From positions 496,001 through 560,000 of the forward strand of contig CALYLX010000150.1 of NCBI GenBank assembly GCA_944990035.1: 64,000 nt of DNA. The letters run 5' to 3'. The first letter of the stretch is position 1; every line of letters starts with the position of its first letter. Below are positions 44,844 to 57,530 of the stretch, piece after piece. Under the pieces are notes generated by a model. The model worked only from the letters and a program-made list of their open reading frames with translations, made no database searches and was not told where the DNA came from. This DNA is from Clitopilus passeckerianus. Taxonomy: Eukaryota; Basidiomycota; Agaricomycetes; Agaricales; Entolomataceae. The position numbers and the translations under genes were made by a program.

Positions 44844-47196
44844 ATGCCAGTGCCCACCAATTTCGTAAGTGGTGTATGATGGTTGATGAGTGTCTAAAAG
44901 ACTGACCACGGCGCCCATTTAAGTGTCAAGGAGTGGCAGATGGCCCCGTTAACAACGAAGTATGCCTCTTCGTCCTTCTCTCTGAATTATGCTAACGCCC
45001 AATCAGCTATTTAAGCGGGCTGTTTGCAGACCTGCGCCATCTAAATTCACGGTTGAGATGTTAGGCTCAGCCAAAAAAGGTACTTACCCTCGCAACATTT
45101 CTCTGCTCTAGCACTCATTTACTTTCAAGGATCGAGCACCTACTATGGCATGCGCATTTGGCCAACTCTGGCGATAAGCTCTGACAGGGTTTCCCTGACA
45201 TCGGGAGGCCCTACCATTGAATACGAGGTCTGGCGCCGATGGGAAGACTGCCTAACCTTTCAGGGCACCCTCGAACTCGAGTACCGACGCAAGGCCCGTG
45301 CTAAGCGCCAGCGTCTCTTAAAAGGCAAAGGCGTCAAGAAGAATGGGATGTATCTCCAAGATCAAGCCTCGTCCTGGGAATCCTTGCCTCCTGGCCCAGA
45401 CCCTAACTCAGTCGCGAAGGATATTCATCAATATCTCCCTCCTCTCACCTCTAAGGGAACTATATTCCGCACCAGTCAAGCGACCATCGACCAGAGAGCT
45501 CAGGAGTTTGGCAGGCTGGTCGAAGCTCTGATGCGACCCGATGTACCAGCTCTTGTCGATGAACTGCGTAGCGATCGTGTCATTTCTGACTTCTTTGCTA
45601 TCTGGCAACGCGATGTCGAGCTGGTCGAGAAAGACAGCAAGCAGAAGAAGGCATCCCGTGAGCGCGCTCGGTCTTCCGTCACCAGCAGCTTGTTCTCGAT
45701 GTACTTCCCTTCAAGTCACAGTACCTCCGACCTTGGATCCGGTTATGCTCCGTCTGTGACAACCTCATATTACAGCCATTCCGACCGTTCTACTCATTCT
45801 ACCATTCGTGCCCCAAACACTATCACACCGAGCATCTCCGAGTCTGCTAGAACTCGCAAGTCGAGCTCCGCCTCCAGCGATAGTTCCCTCAGCATTCGAG
45901 GGCGTCCTCGCTCACACTCTGCGGGTTCATCCACCTACTCCCCATCGACGACTTCAGACACAAGCCTGGACAGCCCTGAGCACTCCTCAATTGAAATCCC
46001 AGAGATTCGTGAAGATACTGCTTCCCCTCTTGCATTCGACTACAACCCCCATTGTCGTCAAGACCCTCATGCACTTTCTGTCCTTCCCGAAGACCGGGAG
46101 ATATCCTGGAAAGAGAAGGGCACACTCCGCAACCCTCCTCCCGTCACAAGGCGTCGTGGTAGAAGCCTTAACGCTGAGTCGGCCCCTGATCGCAACGGTC
46201 ATGTTTTCATCACCCCTCCCCAACCTCCTGTTCCGAGGCATGCAGTTGAAAACAGACTGGTTCCTCGTAAGTTCCCTTTCCAGTGCTCCATTCATTCACT
46301 GACCCCTTAATTTTCTAGCCGAGCGATCAGCGCGTGAATCTTGGCAGACCGTCGACTCTATGGCTTATATGTTAGAGGGCATGGACCTTAGCTTGCCGAC
46401 ATCCAGAAACACAAACAGTCAGCTCCACCGTGCTTCTGTGGCCAGCGTAGCTACATTCCGTACCGACTGCTCCGCCGATGGAGTCCTTGGTCGGGCTGAT
46501 TATAGTCCTGTTCCCTCCCCACCCTCGCCGCAACATTCAGTGCAACAATCTCCTGCCAGGTCTCGTTATATGTCATTCCCCGTCTCCGTCTGCGAATTTG
46601 ACGAGGAATGGCCTGAGTCACCTCAAGACAGCGAGCAAGGTGTCGATGACATCTTGGATTCGTTCTTCGCAGGTAAGCACCCCTTGGTTAGCCAATCGCC
46701 GATACCTGTTGACACTCCTACTGCAGACTCTTTCCCTTCTCCTTGCTCAGACGTTCCTCAGGACATCTATCACGAATACCCTCAATCACCCTCCCAATTC
46801 AGCGACAACCAGATGACACCCAACCGCAACCATGCTCCCGCCTCCCCTGCTTCATCCGCCACTTTCTCCATTTCCACTGCTCACTCAAGCCCTGAGCGAC
46901 TCAGCATCAAAGTTGGGTATAATAACTCCTTCATCGCAATCCGAGTCCCTAGCGATATCCCCTACAAAGACCTCCGACAACGCATCTACAACAAATTTGT
47001 CGGTATAGAGGGTGTTCCTCTATCCGAGAAATTCAATCTCTCCTTCGTGCAGCACCTGAACTATAGTGCCGCGGACAACTCGGTCGACCATGAAGATTAT
47101 ACCCTGTATCCCATTACATCGGACGGAGACTGGGAAACAGTCACAGCCTCCGTCGAAGGTTCAAAGCTTGCACTTCGCATTTCCGATAAGGCTTGA
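44844..47196 (+). CDS. PX- and PB1-domain protein
   Basis: The PX domain binds phosphoinositides; the PB1 domain pairs with partner PB1 domains. Exon 1 is 21 nt (MPVPTNF), exon 2 is 36 nt (44924-44959), and exon 3 gives LFKRAVCRPAPSKFTVEMLG. The PX core continues with PTIEYEVWRRWEDCLTFQGT, YLPPLTSKGTIF and a helical end. A long Ser-rich region follows, then the C-terminal PB1 fold: RLSIKVGYNNSFIAIRVP, YKDLRQRIYNKF, DEDY-like HEDYTLYPITSDGDWE, ending LALRISDKA. The combination recalls Bem1/Scd2 scaffolds, but no SH3 domain is present. Joining exon 3 to the next leaves one base short, best explained by the A6 run at 45073-45078. A polarity or signalling scaffold is the natural inference. Confidence 0.8.
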
Positions 47197-47548
47197 TTCT
47201 CGCTGCATTTTCACCTCTACAAGACATCCTTCCGATTTCACGAACTATGACCGCTGCTCTCACTTTCACATTTATCATTATTCGGATACCACTCATCCCT
47301 TTCGTCTTCTATCACTTTCTTTCGCTACCTTTGGTCATTAAATAAAAACACACACGCTCCTTTCGGGTTGTATATAGATTCGCTCGCGGCCTGCAGGCCA
47401 TCCGCTCCTTTGTACAATTTTTATTCCTCAACTTTATTCTCCATCATCATCCTCGATCCATTACACGCTTGCATTGATTAAACTACTTTACGTAGTCATT
47501 CATGTTATTAGTATGATACAGGACATGCAATTAACTCAATTCACGACT
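47197..47548. other. Convergent gene ends
   Basis: About 350 bases between the stops of the PX-PB1 gene and Arp10. T/C-rich and A/T-rich, as expected for 3' untranslated regions; no gene. Confidence 0.5.
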
Positions 47549-49585
47549 TCACGTTGTTATTGCTGTAGCTGCGCCAGGTGTTCGAGTCACCGCAGACGTA
47601 TGAAAAGGAGTCTGAGGGAGGGGTATCCGTGTCCAGTCTGGTAACATGTTGTGTACCTTGCGTCCCTCAACCTCTATCATGCCTTCCATGGACTCGTCAG
47701 CAGCCTCAAGCTGTGCCTGAGCTTCGTCCCATCTCTCCCGAACGACTTCCGCGCCCCCAGTCTTGAGAGCCCTAGAAATGCACTTTAATCAGGGAAGGGT
47801 CGTGATAAGGATGAAGATGCCTACCCCGCTAAAGAACCTCCTACCCACGCCAGAGTCGCCGGCGTAAATGCTGGTGCTCTTCCTGCGCTGGCTTTGGCAC
47901 GATCAGACGCAGGTGGCAGAGGCGAGGGGTTATTCATGATGGCCAGGTAGGGCAGCAGAGGTCGGAGAGCCGCATAACGGTCGTACTGAGGTATGAGTGG
48001 TTTGCCAGGTTTCGAGGCAAGTCTCGATGAGGAAGGCGGCGGCGACAGGGCCCGAGCTAGCTCGGCATGAAGACGAGGTATGAAACCGGGCAGCATGGCA
48101 GTACCACCGCTGACTAGGATTGAGGCGGCCATGGTCTTGCGGAGATCTAGCGGAATCTGAGAAGGGTCAGTCAGACTCGTACAAATGTGGTTAGATGCAC
48201 TATACCCTTAGCAGAGTGTCAAGGACAGTTTCGGCAAGACTAGCCTCGTCGACATCACCCTCAAACAGCATCTCTGCTGCCCGCTCCCTAATCCACCCCG
48301 GAATTATGAGCGTACCCTTTCCGGTCCCAGTCTGCTGGGATACAGGGGGTGTGACGGGCATCCGCAAGTCAGTCGCTGTCGAATGTCGAGTGTACATTGT
48401 TGCAATGGATTGCAAGTGGCCCTCGCCCACGTGTGTGTCAGTTGAAGTCTGTCTTGCGCTTGAAACGACAGAGTATTCAGAAGAATCATGGTGTGAAGAT
48501 GAGATGCTCTCCCTTCCGGTATGCGAGTGTTGGGAGAATTCCGATTCTGATATCGCGGGGTCGCTAGAAGGTGGTCCTTCTCCTTCAGATTCAGATTCGT
48601 CACCTGCTGCTGAAGATTCAGGACGACCGTCAGCACCAGGGGATCTCCAACGAAGCAGCACCGTGTTTTGATTTCTTCGACTACGACGTCTGTTAGAACT
48701 TCTAGGGGAACACGGTCGCCCGATTGGCTGCCGGAACATTGACAGCTCCGCTCAGAGTGGTAGGGGGAGGTAGGTAAGTTGCGAACATCAGCAGGAGAGC
48801 ACGCAGGTGCTCAGTCAGCCTAGCACCAGCAAGGGGTGTGGTTTTCATGTCGGGGAACAGAGGCCTGGAAGCAAATATCTATATTCTTGAGCATGAGGAC
48901 AAGGCAATAAAGAAATAGCATTTACTGGCAAGACGGCAGTCTCCAGGTGCCCACAGTCGAGCACAAGGCCCGTTATTCGACCCACGGCGAATAAAGAGAG
49001 CAAGCAACTAGAAGCGAAGGAGATAGAAGGGACCTGGTATTGGATTAGCACGGAATTGTGAGTTCTGGATGCTGTAGACTGACATTATTTTTGAATAAGG
49101 TGCGTGCAATGATTTCCTTGATGTACAAGGGAAGAAGTGGATGCTCAATAACAATGACTTTCTCGCTTTCGGGTCGGTGAGAAGGGACCTGACCAGCGTT
49201 CAGTCAACTTTCTATGCATGAAGAAAGAGCCAACTCACTCGTGAAAGACAGATCTTAAGCAAGTCTGCAAGCGGAGCTCCAGCAACCTTTCCTCCTCGGC
49301 CCTCTCTGCAGAGTTTGTCGCTCTCCTCAGATTCCATAGGCTCAAACCCAGCTTTCCGTCGGCGAGAAAAACGTCCCTTGGTTTCCCTTCCCCACTAAAG
49401 CCTACTTTCCAGATACGAGACCCTGGATCGATGATTACTCTGTCTTCTACGCCATACAAAGAGTGTCTCCGGGTAGTCGCGTAATGTGGAGAGGCTTGGA
49501 CTGCATGGCCTGTGATACGGGCAGTTGCAGGTGTTGTAGGTTCAAATGTGGTTCTGGCGCGTGGTGTGGTTGGTGAAGAAGACAT
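47549..49585 (-). CDS. ARP10: Actin-related protein Arp10 (dynactin pointed-end complex); frame interrupted
   Basis: Arp10/Arp11 caps the pointed end of the dynactin filament that serves dynein transport. The start at 49585 is MSSSPTTPRARTTFEP; then RVIIDPGSRIWKVGFSGEGK (the actin phosphate-1 loop region), ARKVIVIEHPLLPLYIKE and ISFASSCLLSLFAVGRITGL + VLDCG. Later parts are PLAGARLTEHLRALLLMFA, RVPLEVLTDVVVEEIKTRCC, IIPGWIRERAAEMLFE, MAASILVSGGTAMLPGF, TPATLAWVGGSLAG and a C-terminal extension. The middle carries a long acidic/Ser insertion. The frame shifts by -1 at a CCC (48719-48721) and again at a GGGG (48639-48642), with conserved actin-fold sequence on both sides. I take these as missing bases. 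Divergence from actin is typical of Arp10. Confidence 0.8.
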
Positions 49586-49740
49586 CGCATCACGGTTATC
49601 CGGTCGCGTTCATTCGCCTTCTGATATCGCACAATTGGCTGCAATCCCGTAGTATGTTCCGTTTGATTGCTATCTACATATTACAAGAATTATAACTCTG
49701 TATAGTAGAGTAGATCCTCTATGATAAATCATATACGTTG

Positions 49741-51028
49741 CTAGCTGTTCTGGAATCGTGCAGCAAGAATCATGATCATTAAGGCCCAATGTTCAAACTG
49801 CTCCTTTGACATAAAGAGGAGAGCTTGCGAGAGAACGGCTTTGGTGATTTGGGCTTGCATTCCCTGCAGAAGTTGTGTCAGGAGAAACCTCAAAATGGGT
49901 GGAAAGTGTAGGTCATACCTGGTACCAGCCGGTAATGCCTCTTTCTTCAGCACTCTGCGCAATATCTGAATAGCACCTGGATGGTGGGTCTGTCCGCCAG
50001 GATGATGGGGCTTGTGGGGCAGGACTTCGGCGGTACTGTCCGCACTGCGAGCCTGTATCCGTACTTTTGCCATAATATACGGGTATGTCACCTACGGCAC
50101 AAGAATGAGCCGAGTATAACCACAGAAAAGAAGGAAGACTCACGACTGTAGCAAGCGTTTTGCTGAGAGCACCAATCAGGAAGGAAGTCCAAGGTGACAG
50201 TTTTGTGTTAGCTGCTTTCCCAGCCTTGGCCTGTGCAATGAGAAGCAGATTCTTGACACGTTCGAAGACTCCGTAGGTGATGGCAGGGTTTATAGTCAAA
50301 ACCAATCCAGGCTTGATACCAAGCCAGAGACCGGTGACGCCTTCCTCCTCGACAATCTCACGGGCAATACCGAGGAATGAATCATCCCGGTTCTCGTCTT
50401 CTGCCTTATCTGCTCTTCCAACTTGTTGCCGTGTAGCAATTACGGAAACGGGTATCGTGAAGATTTGAGCAAGAGCCCCAGCTGCTGCACCTAAAAGCAG
50501 CTCTGCTGCGGTGGACAATGTCGGTGCTTTGGAGCCCGCAGGGAGTTTCCGAGTCAACCGGCTGATATACGAGTTCCGGACGAGGGAGTAGAAGAAGAAA
50601 TAGGCGTATTCTAGCGACCTGAAATTGAGCGCTCTATCGTTGTTGACGATTATGATACATACGTTGGGAAAAGGTGTTCAACATTGTAGCGCCAAATCCA
50701 CGGTAGAAGCCAGCAACACCCTCGGTTTTGTAGATCTTCATTAAGACGTTGAGCATGGAGTTATCATCCTTTCCTTTGCCCTTCTGAGGGAGGGCCTGAA
50801 TCCTCGTTTTTGCCCTGTTTTGAACAAAGTGAGTAAGTCTACGCATTGCAACGGATTGCGGGTTATCCTTACACGTCTAGTGGATATACAACACTAAGGT
50901 GGAGGTCAACGGTGAGCTTATAGCATAACGTACTGAACTCACGCCGTGCTGAAGCATCCTCCCAGGGCTCCTGCTAACGCTGCACCAAACGGTGTGAGCT
51001 TTGTCACCGGTTTTGATTGCGCGGCCAT
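49741..51028 (-). CDS. Mitochondrial-carrier family, peroxisomal adenine nucleotide type (ANT1/PMP34-like); frame interrupted
   Basis: SLC25-type carrier with three repeats. The start at 51028 is MAAQSKPVTKLTPFGAALAG. The three carrier signatures are visible: YPLDVAKTRIQ, IPVSVIATRQQ and TYPYIMAKVRIQAR. Other family parts are GVAGFYRGFGATMLNTF, AAELLLGAAAGALAQIF, GVTGLWLGIKPGLVLTINPA and, at the end, GMQAQITKAVLSQALLFM. The SVIATRQQ and AQITKAVLSQ forms point to the peroxisomal ANT1/PMP47 branch, which exchanges ATP for AMP to feed fatty-acid activation. The frame breaks by -1 at 49938-49939, within KKEGITGWYQ. Divergent from the methyltransferase-like gene with a 207-base shared promoter. 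Confidence 0.82.
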
Positions 51029-51235
51029 TGTTCAGGATCCTCTGCAAAGATGGCGGTAATAAATAGAGGAGAACCTTAGGCCGACAAGTTGAATAGGATC
51101 CGGGACGAGCGATAGCCTTGCACCGGTCCATTACCATACGCGCCTAACGCGATGATGCACCATGTGAAAATCTGGACGCGATCCCTTCGCATCCGTTCCC
51201 GTTTCAACAACCTCCTGCTGACTCCATTTACCGAC

Positions 51236-52341
51236 ATGAACTTTCCAGAGCATCTGAATATCTCCCCCTCGTCGAACCCGAGGCTTGAGAAGGGACTTGA
51301 TGCTGTTTTTGGCTCTTCAGCACAACAGACTGCGATCGAGAATTATGGAATAGCAGGGAGAGTGTGGTATGGCTCAGTGGATTCAGAATAACATGCAAAG
51401 CCGAACTTTGCGTATAATGATCTCCTCGCAACAGGGAGGCAGCGTATATGCTAAACCAATATGTTCAAGATCCAAGTGATCTAGAGTTCAACCCTCCCTT
51501 TGGCGATCTTCGCAAGCCACGATCTTGGAACTAGGTTCGGGAACTGGAATTACAAGCCACTGTATCTCAGGCCGCCTCAGCCCTGGCTGCGATATCTTGA
51601 TCGCCACAGACCTCCCAGAGGTGAGTGCAAAGGCCTCAAGTGACCTACATCGCTCACAAGCTAGTCGTGGACAGGTTTGTGACCTGCTCGAAGCCAACCT
51701 GATTCCATCGGCAGCACCGACATCAAGTAGCTCTTTAGTGAATGTGAGGCCACTGGCTTGGGGGAATCAGGAACAATGGTTTTCCATTGTTCGCGATCTT
51801 CTGAAAGGCAGGAATGGCAAGGGCTTCAGAGCTCTCACCCATGTAATATGTAGTGACCTCGTACGGATTCCTGATACCTACTGTGGATTTGGCTACTGGT
51901 ATACTCACATCGATACCCCTACCAGATATATTTTCCTGAACTCCTTGCACCCCTTCTGCGAACCCTAATCACTGTTACCAATCCGCTGCCCAACCACACA
52001 CCCTCGTCGAGTGATCCAATCACAGTCGTCATCTCCTACAAAATTCGTAGTTTGCCAAAAGAGACGCCGTTCTGGCAGGCGTTTGGGTTGTGGTTTACCT
52101 ATGAGCCTGTGCTTTGCAAAGAAAAGCATGCTGAAGCTGAATGGACACTCTTCGGATCTCCTGACGAGGATACAGCTTTCATTTTCATTGCACATCGCAG
52201 AAAGGAGTCCTCAATTGGAAGGTACCCTTAGACGATAGAGATTTATTGGGAGGGAAGGGTGCTAGAGGGACGGGCTCATCAAAATCAGACGACTATTTCG
52301 ATTCCCTACTCTTGATGACTGTAGATGACTCCGAAATATAG
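51236..52341 (+). CDS. Lysine-methyltransferase-like protein (METTL21/EFM family); frame interrupted
   Basis: SAM-dependent methyltransferases of this group modify elongation factors and chaperones. The start is MNFPEHLNISPSSNPRLE; then ENYGIAGRVW joins over an intron to EAAYMLNQYV. The SAM motif ILELGSGTGITSHCIS follows, then DILIATDLPE, LEANLIPSAAP, ALTHVICSDLIYFPELLAPL, VVISYKIRSLPKETPFWQAF and DTAFIFIAHRRKE. The D-L-x-Y-F-P motif replaces the NPPY of DNA methyltransferases and is typical of the group. The frame breaks by -1 before the SAM motif, best placed in CCC at 51496-51498. It breaks again at GG 52221-52222, after which DDYFDSLLLMTVDDSEI closes the protein. The target is unknown. 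Confidence 0.78.
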
Positions 52342-52592
52342 ACCGCACGTTGTTCGGACTGAAATCCGGCCCAAAATGTTATGCTGTGTTCCGATGGTAT
52401 GAGATTAGATGCAAATTAGATGCTACAACATAGTCCGTAATATAATGATACACAAACAATGATAATGCGAATGTGTCCAGCATGGCGCCAGCATGCCTCA
52501 CCAGAGCAAAGAGTGCAAGAAAAAGCGTGATAAGTGTGAACGTTCTAGACGTGCAAAACTGGAAAAGAAATGGGGTATAATCGAAGAAGAGT

Positions 52593-54156
52593 TCATATCG
52601 CCCAAGGTCCGTAAGGGGTGGCGTGGGCATAATACTCGTCACGTCTTGGTGCGTGTGCGTTAGGTAAATCGTAGGCAGGCGGGGCATAAGCCAAGGGGCG
52701 CGGCCCTTTGGCATACATCGTTGCAATCTCAACTGGCTCTGTTAAGAGATTGCGGGTATTTGAGGTATAGTTGGGTGATTCGAACGGGCAGAGAACGACA
52801 TGATACTATTGGACGAGGATGAGATGCAAATGCGTACTCAAATGAACAAACACTTACAGATATGCTGAAGTGGGCAACCGAGGTTGTTGGCCGAAGGTCT
52901 TTGGCGAGCTTGATCTCCCCTTCCAGAACCCGAGTTGTGTCGCTGTTGCTGGCGTCGCCTACTGGCCACCATGCAGCAATACCAGCTGTGTCGACAGTCT
53001 CAACCCAGCTTGAGTCCGGCTTGAGCGACGTCGGGCTGCTGAAGAACTTGATCCGCCTCTCCAACTTCACTCGGACGACAGATGGGTCCGACAGAGTTTT
53101 AAGGACTTGGGGTCGCTGGCCTGGAGACTCAGTGAAAGAGGGATGACGCTGCCGCGGGTGTAGCATTTCTAGTCACAAAGTTAGCGCATGGATCTATAAA
53201 CCGAGGGCTTCAACTCACAGGTTTGGCCATTGAAAGTGTGCATTGAGTCTCGACCTCCTGGTTGCGGTTCATCATGCCTCGATGCTTGACGGGCCTAAGC
53301 GTATGCCATCCTTCGGGATCTGAGTGAGGAAGTGGTAGGGGTTGTCCACCTTCGTAGGCGAGCTGTCGGAGTAGTGGTGCTGGATCGGGTCTTGAGCTTG
53401 GAATATACCCGAAGGCAGTCTTGATCCTGAATGACATCGTCAGTAATGTACAATTTGTCCAATGGGAACCACTACATACAGGCTATCAGCGCGCAGCTTC
53501 CCTCTACAGATGCGCAGGGTAAAGTCATATTGGATGCTGACAGGTGTGCTTCGCTCGAGGAACGTTTCGGGGAGTGGACATGACTTGACACCTCCAGAAC
53601 CGGTAGGAACCTCCACTGTCCTTGGTAAAGGGATGGAGACATCCCAGTGGCAGCGACCAAGCAACTTGGTCTTCGAAGTACCCTCGGACGGTGAAGGCAC
53701 TCGTGGAACATCGGCACTCTTGGCCCAGATGGGAAGAGTGTGGCTAAGGAATACGAGAGAGTTCTCAGCGCTTGCGCTGGTGATGATCCGTCCAGTAACC
53801 TAAAGAGTACGTTAGAGGAGTGCTATATCGACGAGTGAGGGATAACATACTGTAGCAGTGACAGAGTGGATGGAATCCCCATGATCAGCGTTGATTTCAA
53901 GCGATGCATTGATATTTTCCTTCTCAAAGAACGTCGGTAGCGATTTGGAAGACTTCGCGCTGCTAAATAATTTTAACGTAACCCATCGTCTATGCTTTTC
54001 GTCCAGGTGGTATAAATGTTCCGTCGGCTCGCGACGAACGACAGGATGAGCGAGAGTGTTGCGGCGGGTATATGGTGGGAGCTCGTTATCGGTCTGTGGT
54101 GCCGGACCACGTCGGGAGGACATCCTCTGGTAAGGGGGTGGGGAGACTGCCTGCAT
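52593..54156 (-). CDS. Arrestin-domain protein (ART-like); frame interrupted
   Basis: Alpha-arrestins link plasma membrane transporters to ubiquitin ligases for endocytosis. The start at 54156 is MQAVSPPPYQRMSSRRG. The N-terminal part includes ELPPYTRRNTLAHP (PPxY-like motifs that could bind Rsp5-type ligases) and the beta-sandwich segments SLEINADHGDSIHSVTATV, LVFLSHTLPIW, HWDVSIPLPRTVEVP and PVSIQYDFTLRICRGKLRAD. The C-terminal domain starts CYTRGSVIPL and contains VVRVKLERRIKFFSS. The tail carries AYAPPAYDLP (another PPxY-like site) and ends TPYGPWAI. A -1 break lies in the GGGG at 53109-53112, between CYTRGSVIPL.. and VLKTLSDPSVV. About five introns. Confidence 0.8.
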
Positions 54157-54770
54157 ATCGTAAAGTCGTAAAAAGAGCGAAAGGCTCTGAGTGGCCCTGA
54201 GGAAAGCACAAGCCGAGAATGCATTGTTATAAAAGCCGCAAGCGGGACTTTGCAGCAGAACAAAAAGATTGGGCCTTTTCCATTTTCAGAACAAACAACG
54301 CGACGTTTTGGGAAGACGCGAATATAGTTTGCATCACGTGACGACAATTAGCACAATTGGCCTTCCCGCAAGACAATAGAAAGTGCAGAAGACTCGTACT
54401 GACCCAGGCTGGCCGCGCCAGAGTGTCGGTTGGGTGAGGCGCCTCATTCCTGAATGGGCGCACTGGGAGATTTCCCGATTTGACAGGTTAACAAAAGGGT
54501 GGGCGTAGACCGGAGCACATCATTGCTCCAACTTCACCCCATTGCTCTCGTAAAACACAATTGAGACGTCAAGCTTTCATACGACCACCTGGTCAGAAGC
54601 CCAACACAGTAGGTACTCGGGTCAAGATCATGAAACTCTATTGTAATTGCCCCATAAGCCTTTGTTAGAGACACCAGCGCGATCGCCTCCACAGATACTC
54701 TGTGTTTTCGAGATGCAGCCACCGTCGGAAGCAAATTCTGATTGAACTTCATGACGCGGTTACTTTACGG
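54157..54770. other. Intergenic, presumed arrestin promoter
   Basis: About 610 bases between the arrestin start and the Atg22 stop, both on the minus strand. No gene or repeat seen. Confidence 0.5.
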
Positions 54771-57215
54771 TTACTCATGTATCTCGGTATCAAGGGCTTG
54801 CAGTGCCTTATCAGCAGCGAAAGCATCTCTGCTGCCTTCAGCCTCGATAAACTTCTCGCATTCCACTCTACTCTTATCAACGTCCACCAACCAGAGGAAA
54901 ACTGTGCTGAGGGTCCCTCTGTTGATACACGTTCAGTAGGCCGCCGGTGTAAGGAATGATGATAACGTACAGTCCAAATAAAAATGCGAATGGCATGTTG
55001 TCGTTGTTGCCAGATGCAGTTATGATAGCACTTGAGATGAATGGGCCAATGAAAGCAGATGTCTTTCCAACCTATTATCTCCCATGAGCGCGGTCTTGGC
55101 CGGAGCAACGTGCAAGTGCTTACCACTGAGAACAGAGCGAAGAATAGGAACCTGTCGTCATGAAAGGTGAAAGTTGTTGCAATGATGGGCAGACGACAAC
55201 GTACATTTGAGGCAATGGTGATACCTCGCTGATCATGGTCTGGCTATAGGCATACCATGGGCAAACCATGAGACCATAGAAGACCTGGTAAAGCCTGCCG
55301 AACGAAGGGGTCAATATAACATTCTCGAGACAGCAATAGAAAATGGCGAACCAGATCTCCCAAACATGCTTGAATCCAAATTTGTCCGTATGGACGCCGA
55401 TAAGTCCCCAAATTGTAAGGATCTGGGGAAGGATTAATTCTAGTGCTTGCGATCAACAACATTCTTTTTGACATACGATAATCCAAAATACATTAAACAT
55501 AAGCATCTGCAAACTTGTTAGCGATTTGGTGGTTCGGAACATGGATAGTATAATCACCGATTTTGTTCGAATCTTATACCGCTTTTGGACCAGCCAGAAT
55601 GCACTGGTAGTCGACATTAACTTGTGGTGATTGTCAAGAGGGGGAAATGCACGTACTAGATACCAATGCCTTGAGCAACAATTCCAACGATAAGGAGAAG
55701 CGTTAATTGGAGGGTCGAATATGCAACGACACTGCACAGTTGTCAGCTTTGGGCGTACAGGCTTTGCGCAGACGACACTTACGAATTCTGCAAGGTGCCG
55801 ATGACCGTTCTGGGATGGGTGAGTTGGCGAGACATACATAACAAGAGCAGAAACAAGGCATACACGGTTGTATTGAGAACATCACCCCTGTACAATTCAG
55901 GCGATTAGAAAGAAGCTCATAGGCCGGTTGGAGACCCAGACGTACATCAGGAAGTAGAAGATCAGGTAGAGGAATGTTTGCTTCAATTTCATACACTCCC
56001 TGAACGCGACATAGGCTTGAACAAATCCGATTGTTGCGAAGTTGGTCCCAGCTGGCCGTTGGAGACCAGGTCGCCGCTGTTCCAAGAAGAACCACGGAAG
56101 AGCGCATAATACTAGGACTAGTGTCAAAGCAGGCCTGAAAGAAATCAGGGAAGAGAAGTATACGCCAGACGCCGCCTGCGAACGCGATCAGAACACTAAA
56201 CGCCTTCGTGTTGTTCTCCGTGCTTGCGTCTGCTTTAATTCCTTTCAATATCCCAACCATGACAGCCAGGATGATGATTTCTCCTCCCGAACAAACAGCG
56301 AAAGACACATTTGAGATGCGGTTGCGTGACATGGACACATAGGTTTCATGTTCCTCCGTGCTGGAAGTTCATCTGAGTGAAGCATAGTGTGGGCAGGAAG
56401 GAGTTGCCCTAACCTCTTGGTCTCAGATCTGAGGTCTTCTAGTGATTCTTTAACATCCGGCAAGTCTCTTGCCAAGCCCGGGAACGCAGCGGTCCAGAAT
56501 GTAAGAGCGCACTTCGTACAAGTTAGATTGAAGAAATGTCGGGATCAGCAAGGCAAGCAGACCTGATAAGCGATTACTGCGAAAGAAGTTAAGCCTAGGC
56601 ACCTTAATGCGATCGCGTTTGAACTTACAACCAAGGACATACAAAGCGACACCCGCTCGCCACCGGTCGGGGGAATCAACTCCAAGCCAGGCGAATGAGA
56701 CGCCAACGGCCAAGATAGTGAAGAAAATAGTGATATTTGGCCTGTGAAAGTGGGTAAATAGAAGTAGGGTGAAATGGCGGCCCTAAGCACCTCCAAGTAC
56801 CGTAATCAGCCCATGCACCGATAGCAAGCAGTAGAACAGCTTGGAAGGCGAAACTTAGTCCGTTCGTGAGCAGGACGATTGAATTGACTATATTCGGGTG
56901 TTAGGAATAGAACATGGTAGGCGTTATCTAGCACCAACTGTCGCGAATTCCACCAAGGAAAGGGAGAACGCATCCATTGTCTCCACAAGGCGCAGTGAAT
57001 GGTGGTTGTGTTGGGTCGTAGCCGGCCAAATAGAGAAGATTTTGGAATTGAGATGGGCCGAAGTTGAACCCTGAAAGACCATTATTCCCTATGTAATAGA
57101 GATAGAACGCCCAAAGTTCTTTGCGAGAGGTTGTGATGCCTCTAGAGTTGCGGTCAGCCTCGTGAATAGAGGCATCGGCTTTTGAGGCGTCCTCTCTGAT
57201 TTCTACGTCCGTCAT
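54771..57215 (-). CDS. ATG22: Autophagy-related protein 22 (vacuolar amino-acid effluxer)
   Basis: Atg22 returns amino acids from the vacuole after autophagic breakdown. The start at 57215 is MTDVEIREDASKADAS; then SRKELWAFYLYYIGNNGLSG + FNFGPSQFQNLLYLAGYDP. The segment SIVLLTNGLSFAFQAVLLL + AIGAWADYG is characteristic. Next come ITIFFTILAVGVSFAWLGV, LTFWTAAFPGLARDLPDV, YVSMSRNRISNVSF, FSLPWFFLEQRRPG, LKQTFLYLIFYFLMGDVLNT, VFYGLMVCPWYAYSQTMISE and FFALFSVVGKTSAFIGPFIS. The end is DKALQALDTEIHE. About eleven membrane helices and more than ten introns, several within helices. No frame break found. Divergent from MIC60. Confidence 0.92.
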
Positions 57216-57530
57216 GACGGTACAAGAAAGAAAAATGACCCAACGACTTCAACCGCTTATAACGGCTATTGCTTCCCAACAATTCTGTGGAGCTCTCAAG
57301 CCTCTTTTGAGAACTGCAATCATGATGAGTTTGCCCATGTGGTCGCTTGTGTGAGTGGGGAGATAACATGGGCGTCTAAGCAGTTTTGGCCCTAAAAATA
57401 TAATTCACACGCGGTCTGAAGGCACTTGCATCATTCCGGACAAACTCGGGCTAAACAAACTCCTCGTCGTCGTCTGCACCGGCGTTGAGCCCACCTTTGA
57501 CTAGGCGACAAACCTTCGGACTCGTACAGG
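57216..57530. promoter_or_regulatory. Shared divergent promoter, Atg22 / MIC60
   Basis: Only 315 bases separate the two divergent starts, so both promoters must lie here or overlap the genes. I see no clear TATA box; a TAAAAATATAATT stretch near 57392-57404 is the most A/T-rich part. Confidence 0.5.
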
